Shown piece by piece: positions 1 to 9,416 of a stretch of 64,000 nt of DNA; the first letter of the stretch is position 1; the number at the start of each line of letters is the position of its first letter. Both the position numbers and the translations under genes were made by a program. The notes under the pieces are model-generated. The model saw only the letters and a list, made by a program, of their open reading frames with translations, did not search any database and had not been told where the DNA came from. Source of the DNA: Flagellimonas lutimaris (GTDB taxonomy: Bacteria > Bacteroidota > Bacteroidia > Flavobacteriales > Flavobacteriaceae). The stretch is from positions 37,340 to 101,339 of the forward strand of contig NZ_QXFH01000063.1 of the NCBI RefSeq assembly GCF_003581615.1. Reading direction: 5' to 3'.

Positions 1-176
1 TCTAAAATGGGCCAAAGTTGTCCATTACAACTTCCGTAACAGAAATCTACGTCCTGTGGCTTTAGCTCTCCCGTGGTAAAACGGGGTGGCGGCAAAGTGC
101 CCACAATTAATTTTGTGGCCTTGTGCAACAAAAAAGGTTCGTATGGATGAGTATGCTTAAATAGTTTTGACCCCAA
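1..176 (-). CDS. Uracil-DNA glycosylase family-like protein, N-terminal part (runs off left edge)
   Basis: An open frame reads leftward off the window with no stop. Its N-terminal part contains HTHPYEPF, a stretch KLIVGTLPPPRF and then DFCYGSCNGQLWPIL. I recognise these as the start of the flavobacterial uracil-DNA-glycosylase-like family (GTLPPPR loop), which by family would be a DNA base-excision enzyme. No ATG is available; TTG at 176, which gives MGSKLFKHTHPYEP, is the most plausible start. It lies 10 bases after the stop of the PEP carboxylase gene on the same strand, so the two may be cotranscribed. The catalytic C-terminal part is outside the window, so enzyme activity cannot be judged. 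Confidence 0.62.
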   Translation of the reverse strand, partial: MGSKLFKHTHPYEPFLLHKATKLIVGTLPPPRFTTGELKPQDVDFCYGSCNGQLWPIL

Positions 177-186
177 AGTCTTTTTC

Positions 187-2736
187 CTATGCCGAATTCC
201 TACTAGCGTTGATGTTTCCGTACAATGAACGGGTAACAATCTTTTCGTAGAGTTCTTTGTATTCCGAATTTTGGGTGATGTGGTACAGCGCGTTTTGCTG
301 AATCACCAACAACGGCAACACAATCTTTTCCCTGATTTTCACCGACTCCCTAGAAACGGCTTCGTCCTCCATCAAAATTTTAAGACCCGAAATCTGCAAC
401 AACATCTTTTTGGACAATTGGAATTCATCGTGCAGAATATTCCAGAAATCACCAAACTCGGGATCATCCTTCATGTAATTGGTCAAGTCAAAATTGGATT
501 TTGCCAAGGACATCATACTATTCAACATCAAAGCTTTAAAGAAAGGGACCTCTTTATAAAGTTTTTTCACCTCATTTAATCGTCCTTCTTCTTTCATTTG
601 CTGAATAGCAGAACCCAACCCAAAATAACCGGGGACATTTTGTTTCAACTGGCTCCAAGAACCTACAAACGAAATGGCACGAAGGTCCGACAATGTCAAT
701 TGTTTTTTGTTGCCACGTTTTCCCGGCCTACTACCAATATTTGCTTTAGTATAATATTTTAGGGTACTCCTATTTTCCAAGTATGGGATAAATTTCTCAT
801 GCTGTTTTAGGGCATCATATTTATCAAAACTGAGTTCAGAGAGTTCTTCAATCAGTTTTCGCTGGGAGGCAGAAATCGTATGTTCCTTACCAAAAAGATT
901 ATTGCTTAGCCCCGCAGTGAGCAACTGCTCGGAATTATGAATAAACTGCTCCTTGGTGCCATAGGTACTGGTAATCGTCTGCCCCTGAATGGTAAGCTGT
1001 ATCTCATGATTGGCCACATCTTTTGTCTGGGCAGCATAGAATTTGTGGGTTTTACCTCCACCCCTTGCCGGCGGCCCTCCTCTACCGTCAAAGAAAATAG
1101 CGCTAACGCCATTTTTCTTGCAGACTTTGCTCAACGTTTCTTTGGTCTTTAATATGGACCAGTTGGCTTTTAGGTAACCACCATCTTTGGTACCGTCAGA
1201 AAAGCCAAGCATTATGGTGTGAATATCCCTTCTTCGTTCAAGGTGTTGTCTATACTGTGGAATATCGAACAAGGTTTGCATCACTTCTTCCGAAGCGTCC
1301 ATACCGTTCATGGTCTCGAATAAGGGAACAATATCAAAAGTAATTTCTTTCTCGTCCCAACCACACCATCTGAACAATCCGAACACAAACAATACGGAAA
1401 AAATATCTTCAGAATTACTGATGATATAGCGATTACATCCATCTTCTCCGTTCTTCTCCTGTACTGCCTTTAAATTTTGAATGTTGACAATGGTATCTTT
1501 TACAATTTCATCATCAAAATCCTTTGGATTTAATTTAAAGTCTTCCCTAAGCAGCAAGTTGACCAACTCTTTTTCCTTGAGCTCCTTAATACTTTCTTTG
1601 ATGACTCCTTGTTTTTTCAATACCGTTTCCACTACCAATGCATGCTTGCTATGGTCTTGGCGAATATCCAAGGTGGCAAAATGTGTTTTGAAGATATGTA
1701 CCTTATCAATAAACTGATCCAGTTCATCCAAATACAACCCGTGATAATACTCAATCAAATTTTCCCGAACCGAACTCAAATGCTCAACAATTCCTTCATA
1801 GGAAATCGGTGCATTGGGGTCGAACATAGCTTGATACAATTTACCGCTCAACTCATTAAGCTCTCCTTGCATTCCTTTAAAGGTCAATTTTTTACGGAGG
1901 TTCTTCAATTCATTATAGTAGCACTTCATTAGGGTCAACCTTAATTCATCGGCTACTTGTTTGGTAATGTCCGCTGTTACAAACGGGTTTCCGTCACGGT
2001 CACCCCCTGGCCAGAATCCCAGTTTCATAAGGTCGTAGTTCTCAAACTTATCGTCCCTAATATTGCTTTTTACATACTGGTACAATTCTCCAACAGCATC
2101 ATAATACGTGTTACGAAGAATATAGATAATGTTTTTCGCCTCATCCAAGGGCGTTGGTTTTTTTGCATTGATCAAGGATGTCAATCCCAATTGTTGAAGA
2201 GTAACATCAATATCATGAATTCTATCTTCATCAATCAACGAGCGTAGTTCTGCGATAATATCCAAAACAGCTGGCGTGTAGAACTGCGTAGGGTGAGCCG
2301 TTAAAACAATGCGCGCACTAAAAGTTGACAATTTTTTGGAGACCTTGTCCCAATTTTTGGTACGGTTCACCAGTTCAAAATAATCCTTGATGGTCAACGA
2401 ACTACTGTATTCTTGCAGTTTGGGAAAGGCAGAATCTTCCACACTATCGTACAACACCACTTGGCGTTCTACATACTGCACAATTCTGAACATAAAATCC
2501 AATCGTTCCCGCTCATCTTGAATATCTACAAAATTGGAAAAGAACACCTCTAATATCTCTTGTGGCTCTTTACCCTCCTTAAGTCCTTTTTCGCACTGAT
2601 CGAGTAAAAGCGGGATGAGAATCCCAACATTTTCGACATTCTTGTAGGGCAAGCTCAAGAAAAGGCTATTATAGATATTGAATTTATTGGTTACCGATTT
2701 TTTAAATTCTTCTAACCGTTTAGTCTGCTGCTGCAT
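187..2736 (-). CDS. ppc: Phosphoenolpyruvate carboxylase
   Basis: The 849-aa product carboxylates phosphoenolpyruvate with bicarbonate to oxaloacetate, an anaplerotic step feeding the TCA cycle in the cytoplasm. Family signatures are clear: TAHPTQ with the catalytic histidine near residue 148, GGDRDGNPF near 245, the glycine loop FFDGRGGPPARGGG near 550, and SRPGKR near 670. Length matches the shorter bacteroidotal PEPC type rather than the ~880-aa enterobacterial one. The start is ATG at 2736. No neighbour is functionally linked. The 170-base gap to yaaA carries only a weak dyad. Confidence 0.97.
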   Translation of the reverse strand: MQQQTKRLEEFKKSVTNKFNIYNSLFLSLPYKNVENVGILIPLLLDQCEKGLKEGKEPQEILEVFFSNFVDIQDERERLDFMFRIVQYVERQVVLYDSVEDSAFPKLQEYSSSLTIKDYFELVNRTKNWDKVSKKLSTFSARIVLTAHPTQFYTPAVLDIIAELRSLIDEDRIHDIDVTLQQLGLTSLINAKKPTPLDEAKNIIYILRNTYYDAVGELYQYVKSNIRDDKFENYDLMKLGFWPGGDRDGNPFVTADITKQVADELRLTLMKCYYNELKNLRKKLTFKGMQGELNELSGKLYQAMFDPNAPISYEGIVEHLSSVRENLIEYYHGLYLDELDQFIDKVHIFKTHFATLDIRQDHSKHALVVETVLKKQGVIKESIKELKEKELVNLLLREDFKLNPKDFDDEIVKDTIVNIQNLKAVQEKNGEDGCNRYIISNSEDIFSVLFVFGLFRWCGWDEKEITFDIVPLFETMNGMDASEEVMQTLFDIPQYRQHLERRRDIHTIMLGFSDGTKDGGYLKANWSILKTKETLSKVCKKNGVSAIFFDGRGGPPARGGGKTHKFYAAQTKDVANHEIQLTIQGQTITSTYGTKEQFIHNSEQLLTAGLSNNLFGKEHTISASQRKLIEELSELSFDKYDALKQHEKFIPYLENRSTLKYYTKANIGSRPGKRGNKKQLTLSDLRAISFVGSWSQLKQNVPGYFGLGSAIQQMKEEGRLNEVKKLYKEVPFFKALMLNSMMSLAKSNFDLTNYMKDDPEFGDFWNILHDEFQLSKKMLLQISGLKILMEDEAVSRESVKIREKIVLPLLVIQQNALYHITQNSEYKELYEKIVTRSLYGNINASRNSA

Positions 2737-2829
2737 GAATATGTTTTATGTTAGTTTAAAAATAGACAAACACTCAAAGGTCGTGAATAATGTATAACCT
2801 CAGGGTTAATTTTAAGTGTATCACAATTT

Positions 2830-2864
2830 AAGGCATGTGCACTTTAATCGTAACAACATGCCTT
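2830..2864. repeat. Inverted repeat between yaaA and ppc
   Basis: Nine-base arms AAGGCATGT (2830-2838) and ACATGCCTT (2856-2864) are separated by 17 bases in the gap downstream of yaaA and upstream of ppc, both on the minus strand. On the minus strand the dyad is followed by only a broken T-run, so it could be a weak terminator for yaaA or an operator for ppc. I cannot decide between them. Confidence 0.35.
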
Positions 2865-2907
2865 GTCGACTATAACTTAAAGATTACTTCGGATTTTACC
2901 AAAGTTT

Positions 2908-3669
2908 TTATCGGATGAATACGGGTTCGTTTTTCTTTACCGTATGTTCTTCGCTGTACAGATATCCGTCGTAGTCAAAATTTTTGATATCGTCCAATGT
3001 TTCGGCCCCAGTATCCAAAATGTATCTCACCATGGAACCTCGTGCTTTTTTGGCATAAAAACTAATGACTTTGAGTTTGTCATTTTTCCAATCCTTAAAC
3101 ACTGGAGCAATTACTGGCACCTTAAGATTTTTATCATCTACAGCGCCGAAGTATTCGTTGCTGGCCAGATTTACAAACAATTCGTCATCCTTTAATTCAT
3201 TGTTCAAGGATTCGGTGATTTGGCCTTTCCAAAACTCGTACAGGTTCTTTTTACGACCCACTTTCAGTTGTGTACCCATTTCCAATCGGTAAGGCTGCAT
3301 CAAATCCAAAGGTTTTAAAACACCGTACAGACCAGACAGGATTCGCAAGGTGTCTTGCAAGCGGTCCAATTTGTCTTCTGGGATGGTGTAAGCATCCAAC
3401 CCTTGATACACATCACCATTAAATGCATAAATGGCTGGTCGGGCATTATCTTCGGTGAAAGGCAATGAAAATTGTTGGTTACGCTCCCAATTCAGATCTG
3501 CCAGTTTATCCGAAATGGACATCAGTTCCGACAACGCCTTTGGCTTTTTCTTTCTCAAAACGGAGTTCAATTTTTCCGCTTGTTCCAAAAATTGGGGCTG
3601 ACTATATTTTGATGTGGGCAAAGCCGTATCATAATCAAGCGACTTTGCTGGAGATATCACAATTTTCAT
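2908..3669 (-). CDS. yaaA: Peroxide stress protein YaaA (DUF328/UPF0246)
   Basis: The 253-aa product is a full-length YaaA. It opens with [14 protein letters not shown] and contains [32 protein letters not shown] and the C-terminal [13 protein letters not shown] block, all conserved in the family. In E. coli YaaA limits intracellular free iron and DNA damage during hydrogen peroxide stress and has a DNA-binding fold; that role is known for the family and not shown here. It lies 88 bases downstream of rluD on the same strand and may be read through from that operon. Confidence 0.93.
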   Translation of the reverse strand: MKIVISPAKSLDYDTALPTSKYSQPQFLEQAEKLNSVLRKKKPKALSELMSISDKLADLNWERNQQFSLPFTEDNARPAIYAFNGDVYQGLDAYTIPEDKLDRLQDTLRILSGLYGVLKPLDLMQPYRLEMGTQLKVGRKKNLYEFWKGQITESLNNELKDDELFVNLASNEYFGAVDDKNLKVPVIAPVFKDWKNDKLKVISFYAKKARGSMVRYILDTGAETLDDIKNFDYDGYLYSEEHTVKKNEPVFIR

Positions 3670-3757
3670 CTTATTCTAATTTTTGTAAAAATAACGAGGA
3701 TTTTACTTTTTTGGAAGGGTATTCCAAAGGTGTTTTCAATCTTAAGATTGAAGAAAA

Positions 3758-4789
3758 CTATGATTCGTGATGTTTGGAATATCCTCGCCACTTTTCAATG
3801 CAGTTCACCATATCCTCGGGCAGTTCAGAATTAAAACGCATAAAATCACCCGTAACAGGATGCTCAAAACCAAGGGTTTTGGCATGCAAAGCTTGCCTAG
3901 GCAACACTTTAAAGGCATTCTCCACAAACTGTTTGTATTTGGTAAAAGTGGTGCCCTTTAAAATCTTGTCGCCACCATAACGTTCATCATTGAACAAAGT
4001 GTGGCCAATATATTTCATGTGAACCCTAATTTGATGGGTTCTTCCAGTTTCCAACTTACAGGAAATTAAGGTAACATAGCCAAAACGTTCCAATACTTTG
4101 TAGTGGGTAACCGCTTCTTTGCCCTCGTCGCCATCGGGAAATACCATCATCTGGAGACGATTTTTGGGATTCCGGGCGATATGTCCTTCAACGGTTCCTT
4201 CGTCTTCTTCCACATTGCCCCAAACCAAGGCCACGTATTCCCGCTCACTACTCTTATCGAAAAACTGCTGTGCCAAATGGGTCATTGCCGACTCTGTTTT
4301 GGCGATTACTAATAATCCTGATGTATCCTTATCTATCCGGTGCACCAAACCGGGTCTGTCCGAACTGTTATTGGGCAAGTTTTCAAAATGGTAAACAAGT
4401 GCATTGATCAAGGTTCCCGAATAATTCCCGTGGCCAGGATGCACCACCATGCCGGCTGGTTTATTAACAACCAGAAGCACATCATCCTCATAAACAATAT
4501 CCAAAGGAATGTCTTCCGGAGTCAGTAAAAACTCATAAGGTGGATGTTCGAACATCACCTTTACCTCATCCCCGGCTTTTACCTTGTAATTTTGTTTTAC
4601 AATGGAACCGTTTACCCAAATATGCCCCTTTTTAGCGGCTTGTTGAATTTTATTCCGGGTGGCGTTCTCTATAAAGTTCATCAAGAATTTATCCACGCGC
4701 AAGGGCTCTTGGCCTTTCGAGGCCACAAAAGCATGATGCTCATAGAGGTCATCCTGAGATAGTTCATCTTGATTATCTGATGTATCCAT
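3758..4789 (-). CDS. rluD: RluA/RluD-family 23S rRNA pseudouridine synthase
   Basis: The 343-aa product has an N-terminal S4 RNA-binding domain (about residues 30-95, with VDKFL and GHIWVNG) followed by the RluA catalytic domain. The catalytic motif HRIDKDTSGLLVIAKT carries the nucleophilic aspartate near residue 155, and GRTHQIRVHMKYIGHTL and a C-terminal ALHAKTLGFEHP are also present. It should isomerise uridines in 23S rRNA. RluD rather than RluC is inferred from the S4 arrangement and family resemblance. Its ATG lies two bases after the stop of the PASTA gene, an operon arrangement common in Bacteroidota. Confidence 0.92.
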   Translation of the reverse strand: MDTSDNQDELSQDDLYEHHAFVASKGQEPLRVDKFLMNFIENATRNKIQQAAKKGHIWVNGSIVKQNYKVKAGDEVKVMFEHPPYEFLLTPEDIPLDIVYEDDVLLVVNKPAGMVVHPGHGNYSGTLINALVYHFENLPNNSSDRPGLVHRIDKDTSGLLVIAKTESAMTHLAQQFFDKSSEREYVALVWGNVEEDEGTVEGHIARNPKNRLQMMVFPDGDEGKEAVTHYKVLERFGYVTLISCKLETGRTHQIRVHMKYIGHTLFNDERYGGDKILKGTTFTKYKQFVENAFKVLPRQALHAKTLGFEHPVTGDFMRFNSELPEDMVNCIEKWRGYSKHHES

Positions 4790-4791
4790 GA

Positions 4792-5379
4792 TTAATTGGA
4801 GTCTGCCTTCACCCTAGCGCTGCCGGGAATAGTTCCGTTTCCACATATCAGCTCCACTTTGGAGGTTTTGGGCAATTTATCTCCGGGCTTTATATACTTC
4901 CCTTTGTATTTCATTCTGTAGACCATGTCCTTGCCCAGTTCATCTATGTAAGTTACACGTTCCACTTCCAAGCCTACGGCTTTTAGCATGGATGATGCAT
5001 TACGTTGGGTTACTTGGACAATATCCGGCACGGTCACCTTTTTGTATCCCGATGGGTTTACCGTAAAATATATTTTACGGTTGGTCTTTACCTTATTCCC
5101 CGCTGGCGGGTTTTGGTCCAATATGGAAAATCTTGGATAATCTGGATTAAAATCTGAGGAGTCCAACACTTGATATCGTAAACCGGCTTCCTCAACTGCC
5201 TCTCGCATCTCCATTACCGACATCTTCGAAAAATTGGGCACTTCCACAAATTCACCATGGTTAGTTGTACCCTTGAGCCATTGCAAGGCAACAAATACCA
5301 AAACCAGAACTGCCACTGCGGCTAATCCAAGCTGGATTAAAAAAGTCTTACTTTTTAAAAAGTTGAAAAAATTTTTCAT
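4792..5379 (-). CDS. Membrane-anchored PASTA domain protein
   Basis: The ~195-aa product starts MKNFFNFLKSK, has one membrane segment (about residues 13-37, rich in A/V/L), and then periplasmic PASTA repeats: one around residues 45-110 (FVEVPNFSKMSVMEM...LDQNPPAGNKVK) and a second around 115-185 (VTVPDIVQ...KPGDKLPKTS). PASTA domains in other bacteria bind peptidoglycan stem peptides or penicillin-binding proteins. No kinase or transpeptidase domain is attached, so the role here is unknown. ATG at 5379 is preferred over an upstream GTG at 5388. It is divergent from ddl, which makes a cell-wall role plausible, and directly upstream of rluD. Confidence 0.88.
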   Translation of the reverse strand: MKNFFNFLKSKTFLIQLGLAAVAVLVLVFVALQWLKGTTNHGEFVEVPNFSKMSVMEMREAVEEAGLRYQVLDSSDFNPDYPRFSILDQNPPAGNKVKTNRKIYFTVNPSGYKKVTVPDIVQVTQRNASSMLKAVGLEVERVTYIDELGKDMVYRMKYKGKYIKPGDKLPKTSKVELICGNGTIPGSARVKADSN

Positions 5380-5458
5380 GTAGTTCACCTTAACGGGACA
5401 AATATAGGAAAGCCAACCCTTTTTTCTTTATTTTGGCTTTGCGATATTTTACAAGTCA

Positions 5459-6433
5459 ATGAAAAAGAACATTGCCATCATAATGGGCGGCTATTCCAGC
5501 GAGCATAATATTTCCATTAAAAGCGGAAATGTAGTATTCAAATATCTGGATGCAAAAAAATACAGTGCATACCGAATCGTCATAACCAAAGAAAAATGGT
5601 TTTATCTAGATGATGAGAATCAAGAGCATCCTGTTGAGAAATCTGATTTCAGTATCCATGTTGATGGTGTAAAGATTCAATTTGATTGTGTTTTCAATGC
5701 CATACACGGAACACCAGGAGAAGATGGCTTAATGCAAGCTTACTTTGAACTGTTGGGGATTCCACAAACTTCCTGCAACCATTATGAGGCAGCGCTCACT
5801 TTTAATAAACGTGACTTGTTAAGTACACTCAAACCTTATGGAGTGCCTTGTGCCACTTCTTATTTTTTGAATAAAGGCCAATCGGTTGACGAGAATGCCA
5901 TCGCGGACAAAGTAGGGCTTCCTTGTTTTGTAAAGGCCAACAGGGCCGGTAGTAGCTACGGGGTTTCCAAAGTGCACAAAAAAGAAGATCTGGGCAATGC
6001 TATCGAAAGCGCATTTAAAGAGGATACCCAAATCATTATCGAATCTTTTCTGGACGGTACGGAAGTTTCTGTCGGCGTTATCACCTACAATAATGAAGTT
6101 ACTGTTCTGCCAGCGACCGAAATCATCTCAGAAAACGATTTTTTTGATTTTGAGGCCAAATACATGGGCAAATCAAAAGAAATTACTCCTGCTCGAATAA
6201 CCGCGACACAGGAATCGAATGTCAAAAAGTTAGCAGAGCACATCTATAAAATGTTAGGATTAAAAGGATTTACCCGAAGTGAGTTTATTTTTATTGGTGA
6301 TGAGCCACATCTTCTGGAAGTAAACACTACCCCTGGACTTACCGAGGAGAGCCTTCTGCCTCAACAGGCAAAAACAGCAGGAATTTCCCTCGAGGAGCTT
6401 TTTGATAGTGCGATTGTTGAAGCTTTGCGATAG
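5459..6433 (+). CDS. ddl: D-alanine--D-alanine ligase
   Basis: The 324-aa ATP-grasp enzyme joins two D-alanines for the peptidoglycan stem pentapeptide. Visible signatures are the N-terminal GGYSSEHNISIKSG, HGTPGEDG near residue 84, the ATP-grasp core KANRAGSSYGVSKV near 160, and the C-terminal LLEVNTTPGLTEESLLPQQA. The length is normal. It is divergent from the PASTA gene with a 70-base gap and is followed 33 bases later by coaD, so the two probably form a short operon. Confidence 0.97.
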   Translation: MKKNIAIIMGGYSSEHNISIKSGNVVFKYLDAKKYSAYRIVITKEKWFYLDDENQEHPVEKSDFSIHVDGVKIQFDCVFNAIHGTPGEDGLMQAYFELLGIPQTSCNHYEAALTFNKRDLLSTLKPYGVPCATSYFLNKGQSVDENAIADKVGLPCFVKANRAGSSYGVSKVHKKEDLGNAIESAFKEDTQIIIESFLDGTEVSVGVITYNNEVTVLPATEIISENDFFDFEAKYMGKSKEITPARITATQESNVKKLAEHIYKMLGLKGFTRSEFIFIGDEPHLLEVNTTPGLTEESLLPQQAKTAGISLEELFDSAIVEALR

Positions 6434-6466
6434 AAACCTTATTTTTAAAAAACTTTATTCCACAAC

Positions 6467-6922
6467 ATGAGACGTGCACTGTTCCCCGGGTCCTTTGACC
6501 CACTTACTTTAGGACATTATGATATTATAAAAAGAGGTGTCACTCTTTTTGATGAATTGGTCATAGCCATTGGAATAAACGCAGATAAAAAATATATGTT
6601 CTCATTGGAGGAACGTGTTAAGTTTATTGAAGAGGCTTTTAAAGACGAGCCAAAAATAAAAGTGACCACCTATAAGGGAATGACAGTTGACTTTTGCAAA
6701 AAAATAGATGCCAATTTTATTTTGAGGGGATTAAGGAATCCAGCGGATTTCGAATTTGAAAAAGCCATTGCTCATACCAATCGAAAACTTTCTGAAATTG
6801 AGACTGTTTTTCTATTGACTTCCTCTGGCAAATCCTACATCAGTTCTTCTATAGTACGAGATGTTATTAGAAATGGAGGTGACTACACCGGATTGGTTCC
6901 GGATACCGTTTTCGTCAAATAA
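6467..6922 (+). CDS. coaD: Phosphopantetheine adenylyltransferase
   Basis: The 151-aa product catalyses the penultimate step of coenzyme A synthesis: ATP plus 4'-phosphopantetheine to dephospho-CoA. The nucleotidyltransferase motif appears as FPGSFDPLTLGHYDII at the N-terminus (a GHYD form of HxGH), with RGLRNPADFEFE near residue 88 and the TSSGKSYISSSIVRDV block near 118. Length and start (ATG) are standard. It follows ddl at short distance. The next gene is 197 bases away and starts a signalling unit. Confidence 0.96.
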   Translation: MRRALFPGSFDPLTLGHYDIIKRGVTLFDELVIAIGINADKKYMFSLEERVKFIEEAFKDEPKIKVTTYKGMTVDFCKKIDANFILRGLRNPADFEFEKAIAHTNRKLSEIETVFLLTSSGKSYISSSIVRDVIRNGGDYTGLVPDTVFVK

Positions 6923-7119
6923 GAACACGGTAAAATCACGTCGGTCAAAACTATTGGTAAGTAATTTCTTTCATTTATATTTTAGCATAACATGCCTTAA
7001 TTGAGCGAATACCACATTAATAAGTGTTTTCACAACAATAAATCTTACAAAATAACCAATAATTATACTTTGGTCAGAAATTTCTTAGAGAAATAACGTT
7101 TTTAAACATCCCCCTAGTT

Positions 7120-8946
7120 TTGAAAGCAGTTAAAAAAGTTGACCAATTTTATTTACTTAAACAATTGCCCAAGGCAACAGCCCTTCTTTGTAAGAAAGGA
7201 ATCTTGCTCGATGCATCCTGCTCTTGGCTCGACATTTTTGGTTTGCCTCCACAAGATGAAACTACCAAAACTAAAGTTTCCTTATTGTACTCAGAAATTC
7301 CAGATCTAAAAAGAAGACTTAAAGAAAATAAGTCGTTCTCTCTTCAACATAAAATAGAAAATACCGATGGTACCCGCTATTTGAAAAGTTATTTTGCTCC
7401 TTGGTTCGATGAAAAAGAAAATGTAATTGGAACCATCATCCAGACCGACGACATTACCCCTGAAGTTCAAAAAGAACAACAAATTGACTGGTTGAACAAT
7501 ATTTTGGAAACTAAGGTCGAAGTATCTGAAACTGGGTGGTGGGAATTTAACGTGCAAACAGAAGAACTTTCTTGGTGCAAGGAAACAAAACGAATACACC
7601 AAGTTCCCGACTGCTTTGAACCCACTACGATAGAAGCCATTAACTTTTTTAAACCAGGATATAGTCAGAATAAGGTTTCCATGCTTTTTCACAAAGCGAT
7701 TGCCAGCAACCAATCATACAACACGAAATTAATGATTGTAACCTTTAATGGTGAAGAAAGATGGGTGCGAATAACTGGAAAACCTTTTGTAAAAGATGGA
7801 AAAGTCATAAAAGTATTCGGGACAATCAAAGATATTCACGATCAAGAAATAGCCGAGACCAGGATAAAAGAACACCAGCAATTACTTTCTACATTGGTAG
7901 ATAGTCTTCCATTGAACGTTTATGTAAAAGACCTAGAGTCCAGAAAGGTATTGGTAAACAAAGGTGAGTGCAACTACTTCGATAAAAGGGTTGAAGAACT
8001 CATAGGCAAGACCGATTTTGACCTCTATGGAGAGAAAGATGCACAAATATCAAGAGAAGAAGATATCCAAGTCATGAAAAACCTTACCCCAATTATAGGT
8101 AAGGAAACCGTTAGTACGCTTAATGGCAAAACCACACATTTCTTGACCTCTAAAATCCCGCATTTTGACTTAGAAGGCAAGGTTTGCGGACTCATAGGCA
8201 TGAGTTTGGACATCACCGCCATGAAAAAGAAGCAGGAGGAACTGTGCAACTTGATCAACATAACCTCCATGCAGAACCAAAAACTTATCAGTTTTGCACA
8301 TATCGTTTCGCACAATTTAAGGTCGCATTCCGCTAATTTCTCCATGCTTTTAGGATTCTTAAACTCCGAAAAAGATCCACAAGAAAGAAAACGTATTATT
8401 GATATGCTTACCCAGGCTTCTGACAATTTATTGGAAACCTTGGGCAACCTTAATCAAGTAGTAGATATAAACACCAAGACAGCGGAGACAAAAAAGCCAC
8501 TTAACCTACAAAATAATATTGTTAAGGTACTTGAAAATTTTTCAGCCTTATTGGACAAGGACGATTCTCAAATCATAAATAATGTTGAAGAAAATATTGA
8601 AGTATCCTGTATTCCCGCTTACCTAGACAGCATAATATTAAACCTTGTCTCCAATGCTGTCAAATATAAAAGCCCAAACAGAACGCTCTTGATTACCATA
8701 AATGCCGTAAAATCCACTGAAGGAGTTTTATTGAGCATTTCTGATAATGGAATGGGAATAGATTTGGATAAGTACAGAGACAAAATTTTTGGTATGTACA
8801 AAACATTCCACAACAGAAAGGATGCCAAAGGCTTTGGTCTATACCTTGTAAAGAACCAAATTGAAGCCATGGGCGGAAGTATAACAGTGCAGAGCGAAGT
8901 TGACAAAGGCACTACATTTAATGTGTATTTTAATGAAGAAAGTTAG
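7120..8946 (+). CDS. Multi-PAS sensor histidine kinase
   Basis: This 608-aa kinase starts at TTG (7120) and lacks obvious membrane segments, so it is probably cytoplasmic. It has PAS-like domains around residues 15-120, 135-250 and 255-375 (TFNGEERWVRITGKPFVKDG and LPLNVYVKDLESRKVLVNKG are typical), then a phosphoacceptor helix with SHNLRSH near 395 and a HATPase domain (NLVSNAVKYKSPNR, SDNGMGIDL, GFGLYLVKNQIEAMGG). No receiver domain is fused. The final codons overlap the start of a response regulator, so the pair is almost certainly translated together. The signal sensed is unknown. Confidence 0.9.
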   Translation: MKAVKKVDQFYLLKQLPKATALLCKKGILLDASCSWLDIFGLPPQDETTKTKVSLLYSEIPDLKRRLKENKSFSLQHKIENTDGTRYLKSYFAPWFDEKENVIGTIIQTDDITPEVQKEQQIDWLNNILETKVEVSETGWWEFNVQTEELSWCKETKRIHQVPDCFEPTTIEAINFFKPGYSQNKVSMLFHKAIASNQSYNTKLMIVTFNGEERWVRITGKPFVKDGKVIKVFGTIKDIHDQEIAETRIKEHQQLLSTLVDSLPLNVYVKDLESRKVLVNKGECNYFDKRVEELIGKTDFDLYGEKDAQISREEDIQVMKNLTPIIGKETVSTLNGKTTHFLTSKIPHFDLEGKVCGLIGMSLDITAMKKKQEELCNLINITSMQNQKLISFAHIVSHNLRSHSANFSMLLGFLNSEKDPQERKRIIDMLTQASDNLLETLGNLNQVVDINTKTAETKKPLNLQNNIVKVLENFSALLDKDDSQIINNVEENIEVSCIPAYLDSIILNLVSNAVKYKSPNRTLLITINAVKSTEGVLLSISDNGMGIDLDKYRDKIFGMYKTFHNRKDAKGFGLYLVKNQIEAMGGSITVQSEVDKGTTFNVYFNEES

Positions 8947-9346
8947 TTGTATTTTTATCGTGGATGATGACCCCATTACAGTATTTGGCATCAAAAAAAT
9001 GTTGAAGTCTGTTGCAAGTTGTGACGACATACAAATTTTTCAAAATGGACATGAGGCTCACGAGGCAATCAAAGAAAGGCTGAAAGAAGGAAAAATAATT
9101 CCCGAGGTCGTTTTCTTAGATATAAACATGCCCATAATGGATGGTTGGGAATTTCTTGATGAATTGATTGCATTAGATATAAAAGAACATATCACAATCA
9201 ATATGATCACCTCCTCGATTGACCCGTTGGACTACAAAAAGTGGAATGGCTTTAAAAATAGGTGTCCTTATACACTCAACTTTAAGAACAAACCCATTTT
9301 TAAAATCGAGGCCAACGACCTTGGCTGTATGGATATAGCCTCTTAA
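8933..9346 (+). CDS. Single-domain response regulator
   Basis: A stand-alone receiver of about 137 aa with no output domain. The acidic pocket is VDDDPI, the phosphoacceptor aspartate lies in VVFLDINMPIMDGWEFLDEL, the threonine/serine switch in MITSSIDPLD, and a late lysine precedes proline in FKNKPI. The chosen start ATG 8933 (MKKVSCIFIVDDD) overlaps the kinase gene by 14 bases; a longer frame from 8900 would add residues unlike the family. It is the probable partner of the kinase and may act by protein contact or in a phosphorelay, since it has no DNA-binding part. Confidence 0.88.
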   Translation: MKKVSCIFIVDDDPITVFGIKKMLKSVASCDDIQIFQNGHEAHEAIKERLKEGKIIPEVVFLDINMPIMDGWEFLDELIALDIKEHITINMITSSIDPLDYKKWNGFKNRCPYTLNFKNKPIFKIEANDLGCMDIAS

Positions 9347-9416
9347 ATTATAATATTCTGTATTTTTGAAGCCGCCAAGCACATGTTTTTGTGCGAATCA
9401 AAGTTCCCGAAGTATT

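Noticed and set aside
6923..7119. Possible small RNA or promoter in the gap before the PAS kinase
   Set aside because: Only AT-rich sequence and a TACTTTG box with wrong spacing are seen; no hairpin-plus-tail RNA signal.
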